Below, in pieces: positions 1 through 10,005 of a DNA stretch of 25,104 bases. Under the pieces are notes generated by a model. It saw only the letters and a program-made list of their open reading frames with translations. It had not been told where the DNA came from and searched no databases. Location of the stretch: assembly GCA_004151065.3 (NCBI GenBank), contig NWUY0300034868.1, forward strand, positions 5,152-30,255. The letters run 5' to 3'. The position numbers were made by a program, and so were the translations under genes. Origin of the DNA: Larix sibirica (taxonomy: Eukaryota > Streptophyta > Pinopsida > Pinales > Pinaceae). How positions within the stretch are numbered: the stretch's first letter is position 1; the number at the start of each line of letters is the position of its first letter.

Positions 1-300
1 GTGGCTTCTCAACCGAGAGATAAAGTGCTGCATAGAGTCCCTATGGCTAGGTGCAACATTGCTCTTCCATAGCCAGTTTCTCATACGACTTCAATTAAAA
101 GATGAGTTTTCCTTTGTTGATTTACTATCTTGTTGAATGTACATGAGTTATTATTATTATGCATGTGATGAGTATGCTAGTATATGCATGTTGTGTGTGT
201 GTGTGGAATGATTTATTTTCCACTGTGTATTTGTATTTATGCATATACACATGCATTTAAATATTAATGAAATTTGTAATATGGTCGTGGGAGTGAAATT
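1..300 (+). repeat. LTR-like repeat, 3' part (copy A)
   Basis: The first 300 bases match, with many differences, the 3' part of the repeats at 2785-3364 and 7155-7705. The shared landmarks, in the same order, are a 'gagtccctatggctagg' stretch near 38-54 (cf. 'gagttcctaaggctagg' near 7415), a 'aaaagatgagtttt' stretch near 97-110, and a degenerate primer-binding-site region near 281-300 followed by a 'accccat' stretch. The upstream half lies outside the window. It is probably a decayed LTR or its remnant. It contains a short TG microsatellite near 192-204. No coding sequence is seen. Confidence 0.5.
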
Positions 301-1214
301 TAGAACCCCATAAGTCGTTCATGTCCCCATCGTTGGTCGGATTGATGGGTGGGGACACAACAAAGATTAAGGATCAGTTTGTATTCAAATGTTCTGCCTA
401 CTACAATATCATAGGACAGTTCTTTTCTATATTAATAGATTTAGTTGGTTCTTTCCAAATACACATGGCTTATGAGGATTAGAGATACTTAGCCCTTTTC
501 CTTTGGGAGATGTTCAACCTTCATCAATTCCTTACTAGAGACCAATTTCTCAAGCCGACATGCATTGGATTGATTACTTCTAACTTCCAACACTTTGACA
601 CTATTAGTTGGTAGATGCCCCATGTCTAGCTTCCAAACTCACATGACAAACCCGTGAGGCATAATAGTCTCAATGACTTCCATGGCCTCACATACATCAC
701 ACATTTCTTTGTGACCTTAAATGTTCGAAATGCTTCTCCAAACTAACAAGGCTTGGTAAAGAACCTCCTTCTTTTTGAGCATTTTCATTGTTCCTTACAT
801 CATTGCACCACCGATGCTTTCCCATGTCTTTCCCTCCTTTTAATTTTTCTCACTTTTATGTATTTCTTAGATATACATTTATCTTTTCCTTATAGTCTTT
901 ACATATTATATTCTTCGTAATCCCATAAAACTATTTTTTATGTTACTGAACATTAATATGTAAATTAAAAATAAATATTCCTTGTTATCCCTTACAATAT
1001 TTACATATTATATTCTTCGCAATCACATAAACCAATTTTAAAATCAATCCACATTAATACCTAATCTAAACCTCCATATATGTAAGAATTTGCAATCCAT
1101 AAAAGCCAATCAAACTTGCAAAATTTGAAAGCATGTAATTAGAACCAATAAAATACATAAACATTAGTTTCTCTTTCTATTTTGATTATTTGAAGATATA
1201 GAATCACTCTCTAA
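301..1214. other. Non-coding AT-rich stretch without recognised gene
   Basis: No open frame of useful length or recognisable protein is present. A small inverted repeat (tgtcccc/ggggaca, about 324-357) lies just after the LTR-like tail. About 480-800 read on the minus strand gives broken peptide of retroelement flavour that I cannot assign. From 880 the sequence is very AT-rich. Confidence 0.5.
890..1085. repeat. Diverged tandem duplication, ~102 bp period
   Basis: The phrase 'acatattatattcttcg' occurs at 901 and again at 1003, each followed by a similar 'aatc.cataaa' stretch, and 'acattaata' recurs later in both units. This gives two units of about 100 bp with several substitutions. Confidence 0.6.
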
Positions 1215-2215
1215 AATGAAGGGTTGAAGGTTGTTCCTGTTAGATACCTTCTGTTTGAGTGCTTAGATATAAATGAAGGTATCAAGTATTTGGGCATCTC
1301 CTTGAAGCCTAACAATTACAGGAAGGATGATTGGAATTGGCTCATAGGATAGGTGGAAAAAAGAATCTCATTATGGTGTTATAGGTGGTTGTCTAGAGGA
1401 GGGCGTTTAGTATTGGTTAAATTAGTGTTGGAGGCTATACTAGTGTATTGGCATACACTAGCACACATCTTGAAAGGAGTTTTGGAGAAAATAATGAAAC
1501 ATTGTTTCATTTTCTTTGGTGGGGTAGTAGTGAGTATAAGGGAACACATTGGGTTAATTGGAAAATACTTGCTACCCCCAAGTCTTTAGGAAGGTGGGGC
1601 ATGAATGATATACATGTTTTTGGCAAATCTCTAGCTGCAAAGTCACTATGGAATATGATTACAAAAGATAGTTTATGAGAAATATTTTAATTCAAAATTA
1701 TATAGCTCCAGGATCCAGGTTAAGAAAAGAAATGAAAAGTAATTAGAATGTGTCTAAATAGTGGAAGGAATTGACCTTTGATTTCCCTATGATTGTTTTT
1801 TTTTGTTTTTTTTTGGCCTATAAAGTTGGTTCAAAAGTATAGGTTAGAGTAGGATCGGATACTATCATGGATTGTGGCAGAAGTGCATTTCTCTCTTAAG
1901 ATCCGATTCACTTTTTTCAAATGATTGGTGAGGTAACATTAAAATCTATGGAAAAACTAACAATGTTTGCAATCTAGAGTCAGGGTTGGTTGAGTGTAGA
2001 GTAGCTAGGTTCAGCTGGTGTTTGGGATCTTTCTTGGAATGATTATACTTATGCTTTACACATGGCACATATTATATTATCACTTACAAAAGATGAAGTC
2101 ACTTGGGGGGGAAATGAGGTTGGTGACAGCTATACAAAAAAGCAAGGTTATGCAACACCCATTAGAGAAATTTTGAGGTCTAAAATGGGCCTCCTAAGGA
2201 AAATAATAAAATAAT
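1215..2215 (+). pseudogene. LINE (L1-type) ORF2 fragment: RT thumb and start of zinc-binding domain
   Basis: Translating 1215-1500 gives the signature that follows the reverse transcriptase core in plant L1-type LINEs: KYLGISLKPNNY, then a W-rich stretch, RWLSRGGRLVLVKLVLEA and VYW. After a frameshift near 1500 the next frame (1505-1676) continues the family pattern with VNWKILATPKSLGRWGM and FGKSLAAKSLW. Weaker matches continue through 1820-1900 (KVG..V.VRVGSDT) and 2075-2160 (SLTKDEVTW, then a QGYA..IRE-like stretch), as expected for the region before the zinc-binding domain. It is broken by an in-frame stop near 1351, a frameshift near 1500 and a stop at 1676. The catalytic RT palm is absent, so the fragment is dead. 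The role of the parental protein was target-primed reverse transcription of the LINE RNA. The 3' continuation may lie at 8195-9190. Confidence 0.85.
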
Positions 2216-2784
2216 AGTACCATATTTTGACTCCATAATGATTGATGTATGTAATGATGAAATGACTAGAAGCTAGATATAAATGTTCTAGGATGACCAA
2301 ACATATTGTAATTATGTATAACGATATTTAATATAAAAACACTTGATGACTACAAATGAATTAAGAGGAATGAAGAAGAGATGGGGGGCTATGATTCCAC
2401 AAGTGGGAGGAGTTAAAGGGGCTAAGGGGTGATGACCCTAGTCAATGTACCTAACCTTCATTGACCTTGTAAACCCAGATTCAGTTAACCATAAGTTATG
2501 GGAGTCACCTTAAAATAATTATAGGATTAATTATCTTAAGTGAGGTTAAGAAGAGGGAAATGGTCACTTATGGGGAAGCTACTCATCAAGCCATAATCAT
2601 GCATATATATTGTTAGAAACTCCATCATTCTCAAAATCATTCATTCAATTTTGGATCCACTGCATCATGCCATATGAGCTCTAACTATTACCAAGAGGAA
2701 AAACCTGAGTTTCATAATCTCCCACATGAAGCACCCTAGTAAATTGGTGTGAATGGTCTTGGTGCCCTACCTGGGACTCTGACA
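2216..2784. other. Unassigned sequence upstream of LTR-like copy B
   Basis: No coding sequence is recognised. It may be the upstream part of the LTR-like repeat that follows, but I see no matching partner for it near the second copy, so its boundary is undefined. It begins about where LINE coding similarity ends. Confidence 0.35.
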
Positions 2785-3364
2785 CAAAGAGTTCTTGGTT
2801 GGCTTGTGCTAAAGCACTAGAAGGGGATGGGGATAGCCAAAGGGATTGTGGAGCAGAGAAAGGGGTACCATCCCTTGTGTTGTGTTGTATAATGGAGAAT
2901 GAGTGTAGGGATGGGGACCATTGTGGAGGGGGTTTTCCGCACCTTTGGGTAGTGTGAGTGTGATTGAGTGAAAGAATTGAGATTCCCCCCCTTGTGTATT
3001 GATAGCCATAGCTTGGGGGTGGTATATGTCAAAGAAATAGTAGACTCGACAGAGTGCCTATCATTGGGAGTAATATCCTTCGGTTTTAGTTGGTTGGAGG
3101 ACATTTAAAAGATAAGTTTCTCAATGGTGAATGGATGAATGCCATCGATTTTTTTTTTTATGTGTTTGTTTCAATTATTGTCATAGAATTGTTTATGTGC
3201 ATGAATTATTGAGCATGGTTTGAATGCATTCATGATAAGAATAATTGCATAAAATAGAATGGGTATTTTGGATAATTGATGGTTATATATGTGTATGCTT
3301 CTGTTGTAAAATTAATGGAATAACCAATCAATGGAATGGAAATTCGAAATTGATATCAGGAGCA
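2785..3364 (+). repeat. LTR-like repeat with PBS-like motif (copy B)
   Basis: This stretch aligns end to end, with many differences, to 7155-7705. Shared landmarks are 'gggatagcc.aagggact' near 2831, 'ccttgtgttgtg' near 2871, the purine-rich block after it, and 'aagataagttt' near 3109. It ends in 'tgatatcaggagca' at 3351-3364, a near match to the primer-binding site complementary to plant initiator Met tRNA (TGGTATCAGAGC), which normally sits just inside a 5' LTR. This suggests an LTR followed by the start of the internal region. No gag or pol frame follows. The two minus-strand open frames across this stretch look like chance. Confidence 0.6.
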
Positions 3365-3734
3365 TAATATATATATTTTTGGGTACCCCGTGGTCTCCAC
3401 AATGTAAGAGGCTATAAAGTATGTGAAATTGTTTGTATTTATGATTATGATTTTGCTTGTGGTTGTATTTGTGTTTGTGTTTGTTGTGAAAGTAAGGAGC
3501 AAGTATCGAGTGAATTTAGTATAATAGATACTTTCACTCAGAATTATTTAGTCAAAATATTTTGATTTGATTGTTATAAAGTAGATCCACTACTTATATT
3601 ACTTTCAAAGTGGAAAAGGGCACCCTTGTTGTATAAGGATAAGATGAATCTAGTTATAAAAGACATGTTAATCTATGTTCATGACTTTTATCTACTTCCC
3701 TAATTCTCAAAGGAGCCAATTGCTATGGATATGT
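3365..3734. other. Unassigned AT-rich stretch
   Basis: It follows the PBS-like motif and so could be retroelement leader. A TTTG/GTTT-rich run lies at about 3430-3490. No coding sequence or RNA gene is recognised. Confidence 0.35.
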
Positions 3735-3900
3735 CAAGAGTGACTTGGCTAGTTAGTCAACATGGGTAGCTAATATATCCCCCACTAAGGTTCAAGTCCT
3801 CCAGATGACACGCAAGTGCTTATGCTCGTGCCCAAGGATGTGCACCAATGCATGTAACAATGATTAGCATTGGGTGAGTTTAGTGAAATAAATATCCCGC
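3735..3900 (+). mobile_element. tRNA-derived SINE-like repeat
   Basis: An A-box-like 'tggctagttagt' at 3746-3757 is followed 31 bp later by a B-box 'ggttcaagtcc' at 3789-3799, which fits the Pol III internal promoter consensus GGTTCRANNCC exactly. The spacing is typical of tRNAs and tRNA-derived SINEs. The sequence between them does not fold into a convincing tRNA, and no anticodon arm can be assigned, so a SINE is the better reading. A small inverted repeat (accaatgcat / attagcattgggt, about 3844-3876) lies downstream. The ends are estimated and I could not define target-site duplications. Confidence 0.5.
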
Positions 3901-3945
3901 ATTCACAGTTGCTTAGTTGAAGAGCAACCAATTGGATTGTATTAA

Positions 3946-5870
3946 TCATTCGACCCTTGTAATACTAAATATGGAAACATTAGCCTCAACAATGATAAGA
4001 GTAAACTTAGGGTGTGTGTGTGTGCACACATGCATGTTTGTTGAATATACAAGTTTCTTCAATTCTTGGCGCAAAGATTCAGTCAAAACTACCCCCAAAT
4101 CTTCATCACTGGCATCCATGTAAATATTCTTTCTTCCTATTCCAAGTAACTTCAAAGGAGGAAAATGTTAGTGTTTTTATTTAATTCTTTGAACAACTTT
4201 GGTATGCAGCTCCAACATGCAAGAGGATTCTTTCTTAATCTTTGATTATATAACTTCTGATCCAACAATTTGAAGATAAAATGGACCGATATAATAAATA
4301 CAACCCAAAAGACTTTGAAGATAGGTATTATCTTTGATTTGATATTGAAACGTGCCAATATGTTCTAGAATGTGAGACTATAATATAATGTTTCCAAAGG
4401 AAATGCAAATTCTTAAGAAACCAATCTCGTTGACTTCAACTTTAACTTATCTTCCTACAAGATAAAGCTATACCATGCTTACATGCAAGATCATAAAATT
4501 GATTTAAATGATATATATATAGTGATCGTTCCAAGTTTTACTAAAACCAAAATATAATCAATGTACACATCACGAAATTTTACATATGGCCTAAATACAT
4601 CATCCATTCTCTTTTAGAATTCACTTGGATCATTATTTAATCCAAAAGGCATGAGAGTCCATTCCTACTGTCTCATAGGTACACCAAAGGTTGCCTTGTA
4701 CATATCTTCATGTCTTATTGCTATTTGCTCGAATCTATATTTGAGATCAAATTTTGAAAATATATGACATCCTTTAATTCTTGTTTATAGATCATCCTTC
4801 CGAGGAATAGGATGTTTTATATCCTTCATATATTCCTTGATCTACAACCAATCTTTTCATACCTCGCTTATGATTTGAACGCTTGTTTACATAGATCCCA
4901 GATTCCCAGTACATGCCGAATTAGATTTAGATGGGACAATTAATCCCTTAGCAAGTAAATCACTTATTGCCTTTTGACATTCTACAAGCTCTTATGTAGT
5001 CACTCCTCTATGAGTAGCTTTGGTAGAAATTGCATATAAAACATCATGATGATTTATTGCATACCTCTCTCTCTTTCAAAAGGAATTTGGTTGCTTAGAG
5101 AAACAATTTTGGATGATCTTTTCTTTGAAATTTTCCAACTCCTTTTCACATTTGGATCTGGTTCTTTCTTTTGTAAAATGAGCAATTCTTCTTTGTTGTT
5201 TCGTTGGCTTCTCTTTCAAGCATTTGTTGGTTGTATTTATATTCACCTTTTCTTTACAAACAAATTTACTACTAGGAACATAAACAAGCATGTCATTGAT
5301 ATTTAGAGTAATCTTCTTAACATAAAGGGTCGAGGGTAGATGTTTACTCAAATAATCACTTCCAATTATAATATCTACTCCATATTCTTCAAACTATAAT
5401 AAGGTGATAATAGAGAATTGGCATTGTTTTTATAAGGACTACTTTCTTTCCTTGCATGCAAAAGTAAAAAAATACTATTGCTAGGAATCTAGACATCAAC
5501 AAGAAAACAATTCTTTTTTGTTAATGAAATAGAGTCTTATGTGTCAAGAAGATAATTTATGTTGTAAGACTGCATACCTTCAAAATGAAAATCACAAGAC
5601 ACAAATACATGATTTGACTATTGGATAGAGGACACCTTATGCTTAATCATTATGATGTCTTCACAATCCTCTTGATCTAATTTACAAGAGGGGCCCACGA
5701 TATTCAAACTTCTTCTTTCAAAGTATTCAATAGTTGTTTTTGACATTTCGTGAGGAGAGATAACTAAATATTTGGTTCCTTTTAGCTCCTTTTCAATTTT
5801 TTTTTTTTTTAAATCTTCTATTATTCTTCGTCATCAGAACTAGTAGCATATACTAGTTAGGAATTTTTAA
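3946..5870 (-). pseudogene. Endogenous caulimovirid (pararetrovirus) relic: protease, RT, RNase H
   Basis: Read on the minus strand from about 5870 down, the order is caulimovirid-like. An acidic patch (ATSSDDEE, about 5822-5850) precedes an aspartic-protease-like region (about 5290-5560) containing GVDIIIGSDYL near 5370. A reverse transcriptase region follows (about 4480-5000) with LLAKGLIVPSKSNSAC, FSKFDLKYRF and MPFGLNNDPSEF. The catalytic box reads YIDY, so the second catalytic aspartate of YIDD is lost. An RNase H start with YMDASDEDLGVVL lies near 4100-4140. EWT.MPFGL and SKFD favour Caulimoviridae over Ty3/Gypsy elements. Many stops and frame changes show that it cannot make an active polymerase. 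No movement protein or clear coat-protein zinc finger is seen. It is an old integrated fragment in plant DNA. Confidence 0.82.
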
Positions 5871-6989
5871 TTCTTTTATCATTCCTTCTCTTGCTAACAT
5901 TTATTCCTATAACTTTATCTTTTTATTTGAAGGGATATAATTTGATTTTGTCTTTCCCCTTTTTCTTAAAATTCTAGCACATCTTTCATCCTGAATTTTC
6001 TTATCTGTTTACTTGAGCTATGAGTAAGTTGTAGAGACCAAGGGAAGTAAAGACTCATAAAAGGGTTCTTTACAAGAAGGGATGTGGATGGAACTGGAAG
6101 AGAGACTCTTAATATTTTTAGGTAAAACAAGATAATTTTGTACATTGGATTGTTCATGGTAGATTTAATAATGCACACTAAAATATTTACTAGATGTTTC
6201 AGGAAACATAGCTAAGTTTTATGGGAACATAATTAGAGATGAGGAGGAGAAATAAAGTATTGTAATTCTTTGAATAGATACAAGTTGTTGTTGGATGGAC
6301 TAGATTTCTTTTGAAATTGATAAAGATTCTTCAACTAGCTAAAGGAATATGGTTTTGGTAGACTCATGCAATATGACTAATTGTTTTTTCAAGTTTTCTT
6401 TGATGGGATGATTGTATTAATCATGCAAACAAAATGGTTAGTATAATTGGTACTGGGGTGTTATATAAACAAGAGACAGATTCACTAATAAGTTCACTAG
6501 GAAAGTGGGTAGATTCCATGAGTGACTTACATATGCTAAACATTGGTTTGTTCTATTTCTTATTAGAGGGTTTGGCTAAGTGGGTTTCCTCAAGCTATCA
6601 GGAAGATTAGCAATACTACCTATAGTAGACTGACTCTACAACTTACAACCCATTGTGTTATTGCTACCTCCAAGCAACTGTAATATTCTTCTATGCTCAA
6701 GCACAACCAAAGATTGCTATAAGAAGATATAACCATATCAATATTCATAGTTGTAATAAATTACTCAAATGCACCATGTTTCATAGGGAAAACTCTGAGA
6801 GAAAATAAGAAAGATATATATGCCTAATTACAGATTCATGTTGGTGTTTATTATGTGTTAAATAATTCCAATATTTAAATTGTCAACCCGAGGAGGGAGT
6901 TTATGAGATGCAATCACTATATGTGCAGGATTGAAGGCTTGAACTAACCTAATCCGACTAAAGATGCAAATGCGCTAACATGCAACTAT
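5871..6989. other. Unassigned stretch upstream of the pararetroviral relic
   Basis: By position on the minus strand this is where coat-protein coding sequence would be expected. About 5870-5990 has lysine-rich broken translation but no cysteine-histidine finger that I can see. From 6000 to 6989 no protein or repeat is recognised on either strand. Confidence 0.3.
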
Positions 6990-7007
6990 NNGGGGGGGGG
7001 GGGGGGG
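6990..7007. other. Assembly gap (NN) followed by a 16-G run
   Basis: Two N bases are followed directly by sixteen consecutive G at 6992-7007 in otherwise AT-rich DNA. A homopolymer at a gap edge is most likely a sequencing or gap-closing artefact. Confidence 0.8.
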
Positions 7008-7154
7008 TTCGTTCATTTATCATTCTTGGGAATCAATCTCGGGAGCTACTATACCTACTTATGAAATTTGCCATGGGGAATTAGTGTTGATGTTTACTAT
7101 GCTATTGTGAGAGGAACCTGACCTACAATTGATAATCCATGGAGTCTTAGCAGT

Positions 7155-7705
7155 GAGATTCCTTGGCCAACCTATGTTGAAGCATGGAATTGGGATAGCC
7201 TAAGGGACTACATGCAAAGGAGAGATCACATTCCTTGTGTTGTGTAGGCTGAGGGGGGAGAGCGTTGGTTGATTATGATAACTATAGAGGAGGTTTTGGA
7301 ACCAAAGTGTATATGATTTGTAGACTGAGGAGAATGCCTTGGAAGCTTCACCCTTGTGGAATGATAACCTTTGCTTAGGGGTGGCCCTTGTCAGAAAAAT
7401 ATTAAGTGCGATAGAGTTCCTAAGGCTAGGAAGAACACCCTTCATTTGCAGCTAGTTGGAGTACTAATTTCATAAAGATAAGTTTTTTAATGTATTATGA
7501 ATGTTTTGTTTATATTATAGTCTTGCATTATTTATTTTACAATCTTGTGCATATGAGCTTAATTACCACTATCATGGATGTACGCTTGGTAAAAATGCAA
7601 TCATAAAGGTTTATGAAATTAATAATTAAGGTTGTTGTAGCTTGCTTCTAGTATTAACATCTACAAACAACTATTATAATTGGTTTTGGTATCAGAAGAC
7701 AAGTT
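7155..7705 (+). repeat. LTR-like repeat with PBS-like motif (copy C)
   Basis: It is homologous to 2785-3364, and its 3' half to 1-300. 'gggatagcctaagggact' is near 7192 and 'ccttgtgttgtg' near 7233. The 3' end carries 'tggtatcagaag' at 7687-7698, eight or nine bases of which match the initiator Met tRNA primer-binding site. This is the best preserved PBS of the three copies. As in copy B, similarity continues beyond the PBS into a 'tacccca' stretch, so both copies look like 5' LTR plus leader, not a 5'/3' pair of one element. The one minus-strand open frame here (7200-7445) has no recognisable product. Confidence 0.6.
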
Positions 7706-7813
7706 TAGATGTGAAATTGAAGTACCCCATTACCTCAAGAATGTTACAGGGGTGGATGGGTTCATGGAAAAAATAATAGTTTAAAGAATAAAATAAGAGT
7801 TATGAATTTTTTT

Positions 7814-8130
7814 GGGGGGAGAAAGAAAACTATTTTTTTTCTTATATTTTCAACTTATTTCGTTATGGGTTTACTAAAATTCAAAGTGTTGGGACTCGTT
7901 GGATGTGAAATTAATATGTATCCAAGGAGTACCCACACTACATACGTTTAATAGGCCCATAGTAAGATACGCTAAAAATACAATAAAAACTGTATTTTAT
8001 TGTATGTTGTCTGCTAAAAGTACGTACTTCTTAGATGCATAATTTAATTTTGTGTTCCTACACTTGAAATTTGAGTAAACCTATAAGGAGATAAGTTGAA
8101 AATATGAGGAAAAATGAAACTTTCCCTTCG
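7814..8130. mobile_element. Foldback MITE-like element with ~100 bp inverted arms
   Basis: The left arm (about 7814-7932) and right arm (about 8020-8130) are imperfect reverse complements over roughly 110 bases. 'atattttcaactta' at 7844-7857 pairs with 'taagttgaaaatat' at 8092-8105, and 'gggtttact' at 7867-7875 pairs with 'gagtaaacct' near 8073. The centre holds a smaller palindrome (atacaataaaa / ttttattgtat, 7978-8005). No open frame is present. Long arms, small size and AT-rich composition fit a non-autonomous foldback or MITE. I could not define the target-site duplication or superfamily. It lies directly upstream of the second LINE fragment. Confidence 0.7.
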
Positions 8131-8194
8131 ACACTTTTTACCCTTATGGTTGACATCATCATCTTGAAAATTTCTCTAACATTTTGGTCATGTT

Positions 8195-9190
8195 TTGATT
8201 GAGGAAGTTTTGGTAGTGGAATAAGCTTTGGAAGGTGAAAGATTCTACAAAAACACTATTATTTTTGTGGCTGGTACTAAATAATAAAGTCTTGACTTGG
8301 GAGATATTAAAAACAGGAACAAAGAAGGTCATGGCATATGTATTCTCTATAGATGTAGTGATGAAACTACAATGCACCTCTTTTTATATTGTTCTTATTC
8401 ACATTAGGTTTGGAGTGAAGTTGGAGTACAATTGGGTTTCAAAAATTTATGGAATAGGGATGCTTTAGTGGATTGTTTCTCATTTTGGTTTACCAGTAGA
8501 GACTTGAAGTATTTTAGAGCTTTGCCATTTTTGGTTCTTTGGGGCATTTGGTTGGATCAGAGTACAAATCTATTCGAGAAAAAGTTAGTTCCCACTTTCT
8601 AGACCTCTACCAAAGCTTTGGGGTTACTCTCCTTTTACAAGGTCTGTTTAGGACAAAAATTAACTACGCAAGCTTTGGGGTTACTCTCCTTTTACAAAGT
8701 TTGTTTAGGAAAAAAATTAACTAGAGAGGTGGGAGAGCTTAGGGATAAAACAAGGCCTTGGTTTTTTTTTTATGGGGCTTGCAGTGCATCCATTTGTGGC
8801 TATGGTCTTGTTTTACACATGTTTGGTTTTTAGTACTTTCATGTAAACCAATGCAGGGAGGGGTACTAATAAGTATGACGAGTTTAATACTTGTTTTTAC
8901 TATTAAAGTTTTCTTTGGACATAGATTTTGATTCACTACATGTATTCGGTGATTATAGTCTTGTTATACATTGGATGAATAGACATTTACAACTTCACAA
9001 CATAAATCTTATGCATCTTGTTGGTCAATTAAAGGATATATCAAGGATGTTCACTCAGATACAATACACTCATATTTATAGGGAATTGAACCATGATGCA
9101 GATAAACTTAGAAAGGAAGGATTACTTCTAATTGAGAACCATGTTATTCTACATGAATTTGATGTTGGACAGGTTTTGGCCTCTAGATAG
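8195..9190 (+). pseudogene. LINE (L1-type) ORF2 fragment: zinc-binding region and RNase H
   Basis: From about 8215 the translation gives WNKLWKVKDSTKTLLFLWLVLNN.. and then, after a frameshift near 8325, a cysteine/histidine stretch ending MHLFLYCSY.H, followed by VWSEVG. This is the zf-RVT region of plant LINEs. An LVLWGIWLDQS stretch follows, then the RNase H domain. Its first catalytic aspartate position reads FFYGAC (about 8768-8785), so Asp is replaced by Tyr. The remaining landmarks are present: an acidic DEF near 8880, VFGDYSLVIHW near 8945-8977 and HIYRELNHDADKL near 9070-9108. The last frame (8891-9190) is open and ends with a stop at 9188. Frameshifts near 8325 and 8880 make it a pseudogene. 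It may be the 3' half of the LINE at 1215-2215. Confidence 0.85.
8613..8723 (+). repeat. 57 bp in-frame tandem duplication inside the LINE relic
   Basis: Unit 8613-8666 is repeated at 8670-8723 with a few substitutions; both start 'aagctttggggttactctcc'. The 57 bp period equals 19 codons, so the duplication keeps the reading frame in the linker before the RNase H domain. Confidence 0.85.
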
Positions 9191-9881
9191 TAATTGCTCT
9201 CAGACTTTTAAGACCATTTTCAGTTTATAATATGTCAATTATGAACTTTCTAGAGGTATTACTGTTAGGTTTTTGATGTTAATTATATATAGTGATTTAA
9301 TGTTTAGATGCTATATGATATTCCCTCTCTTTGAGATGATAATGAGTGTTGAAAATTTTAATTTTAAAAGATAAAATTCTTCGATTATTTAGAAGCACCA
9401 AATGATTGTATTTTTGTTCATCTTAAATGTGAAATACTTTTTTTTTCTTGGAAAAAAAAAAAATTGCTCTCTAATGCAGGCCTCTTATTTTTAAATTGGT
9501 TATCAAGGCACTTCAAACTAATGGAAAGTAATTATCATATGTAATGATAGAGTGAGTTAAAAAATGAATAAAAACGTTTTGATGGTTATTTATTTATTAA
9601 TTAAAAAAAGTTTTATCCAATACATTTCTTTTATCCTTCATAACCTTAATACTCTTTTTGGTTTATTGATTTTGTTTTCAAATTTACATTCTCCTCATCA
9701 ACATGATAAATAAAACCATTTTGAAATAAAATAACCAAAATAATCTCTCATCGTTCACTACTTGACTTTAGTGACACATAAATTTATTTAATCATAAGCC
9801 ATTTTGAGGTGACATTGAAATCAATCATCAAAAGTTGTATGTTTCAAAAGTGCACTATCATATTCTATGTGATAAATAAGG
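9191..9881. other. LINE 3' flank and AT-rich sequence, no gene
   Basis: It follows the LINE stop codon and may include the LINE 3' untranslated region. A T-run followed by an A-run at about 9439-9462 can form a small stem. The phrase near 9800 (gccattttgaggtgacat) resembles one near 18517-18536, suggesting a dispersed repeat. No coding sequence is recognised. Confidence 0.4.
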
Positions 9882-9931
9882 CTACATGGTTAGCAAAGTC
9901 CCTACCAATAGCTTGAAATTATGGATGCACT

Positions 9932-10005
9932 GCATCGTACTTGGTTGGTGTATAATGTATTGTTTAATGAATTGCATCGTACTTCGTCGGTGCATAATGT
10001 ATTGT
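9932..10005. repeat. 42 bp tandem repeat, two units
   Basis: 'gcatcgtacttggttggtg' at 9932 recurs as 'gcatcgtacttcgtcggtg' at 9974. Both are followed by 'ataatgtattgt'. Two units with three or so differences. Confidence 0.75.

Noticed and set aside
2809-3104. Two overlapping minus-strand open frames of 66 and 95 codons
   Set aside because: They lie antisense to an LTR-like repeat and are not conserved in the related copy at 7155-7705.
3746-3799. A true tRNA gene
   Set aside because: Pol III boxes are present but no acceptor stem, anticodon arm or complete cloverleaf can be drawn from the sequence.
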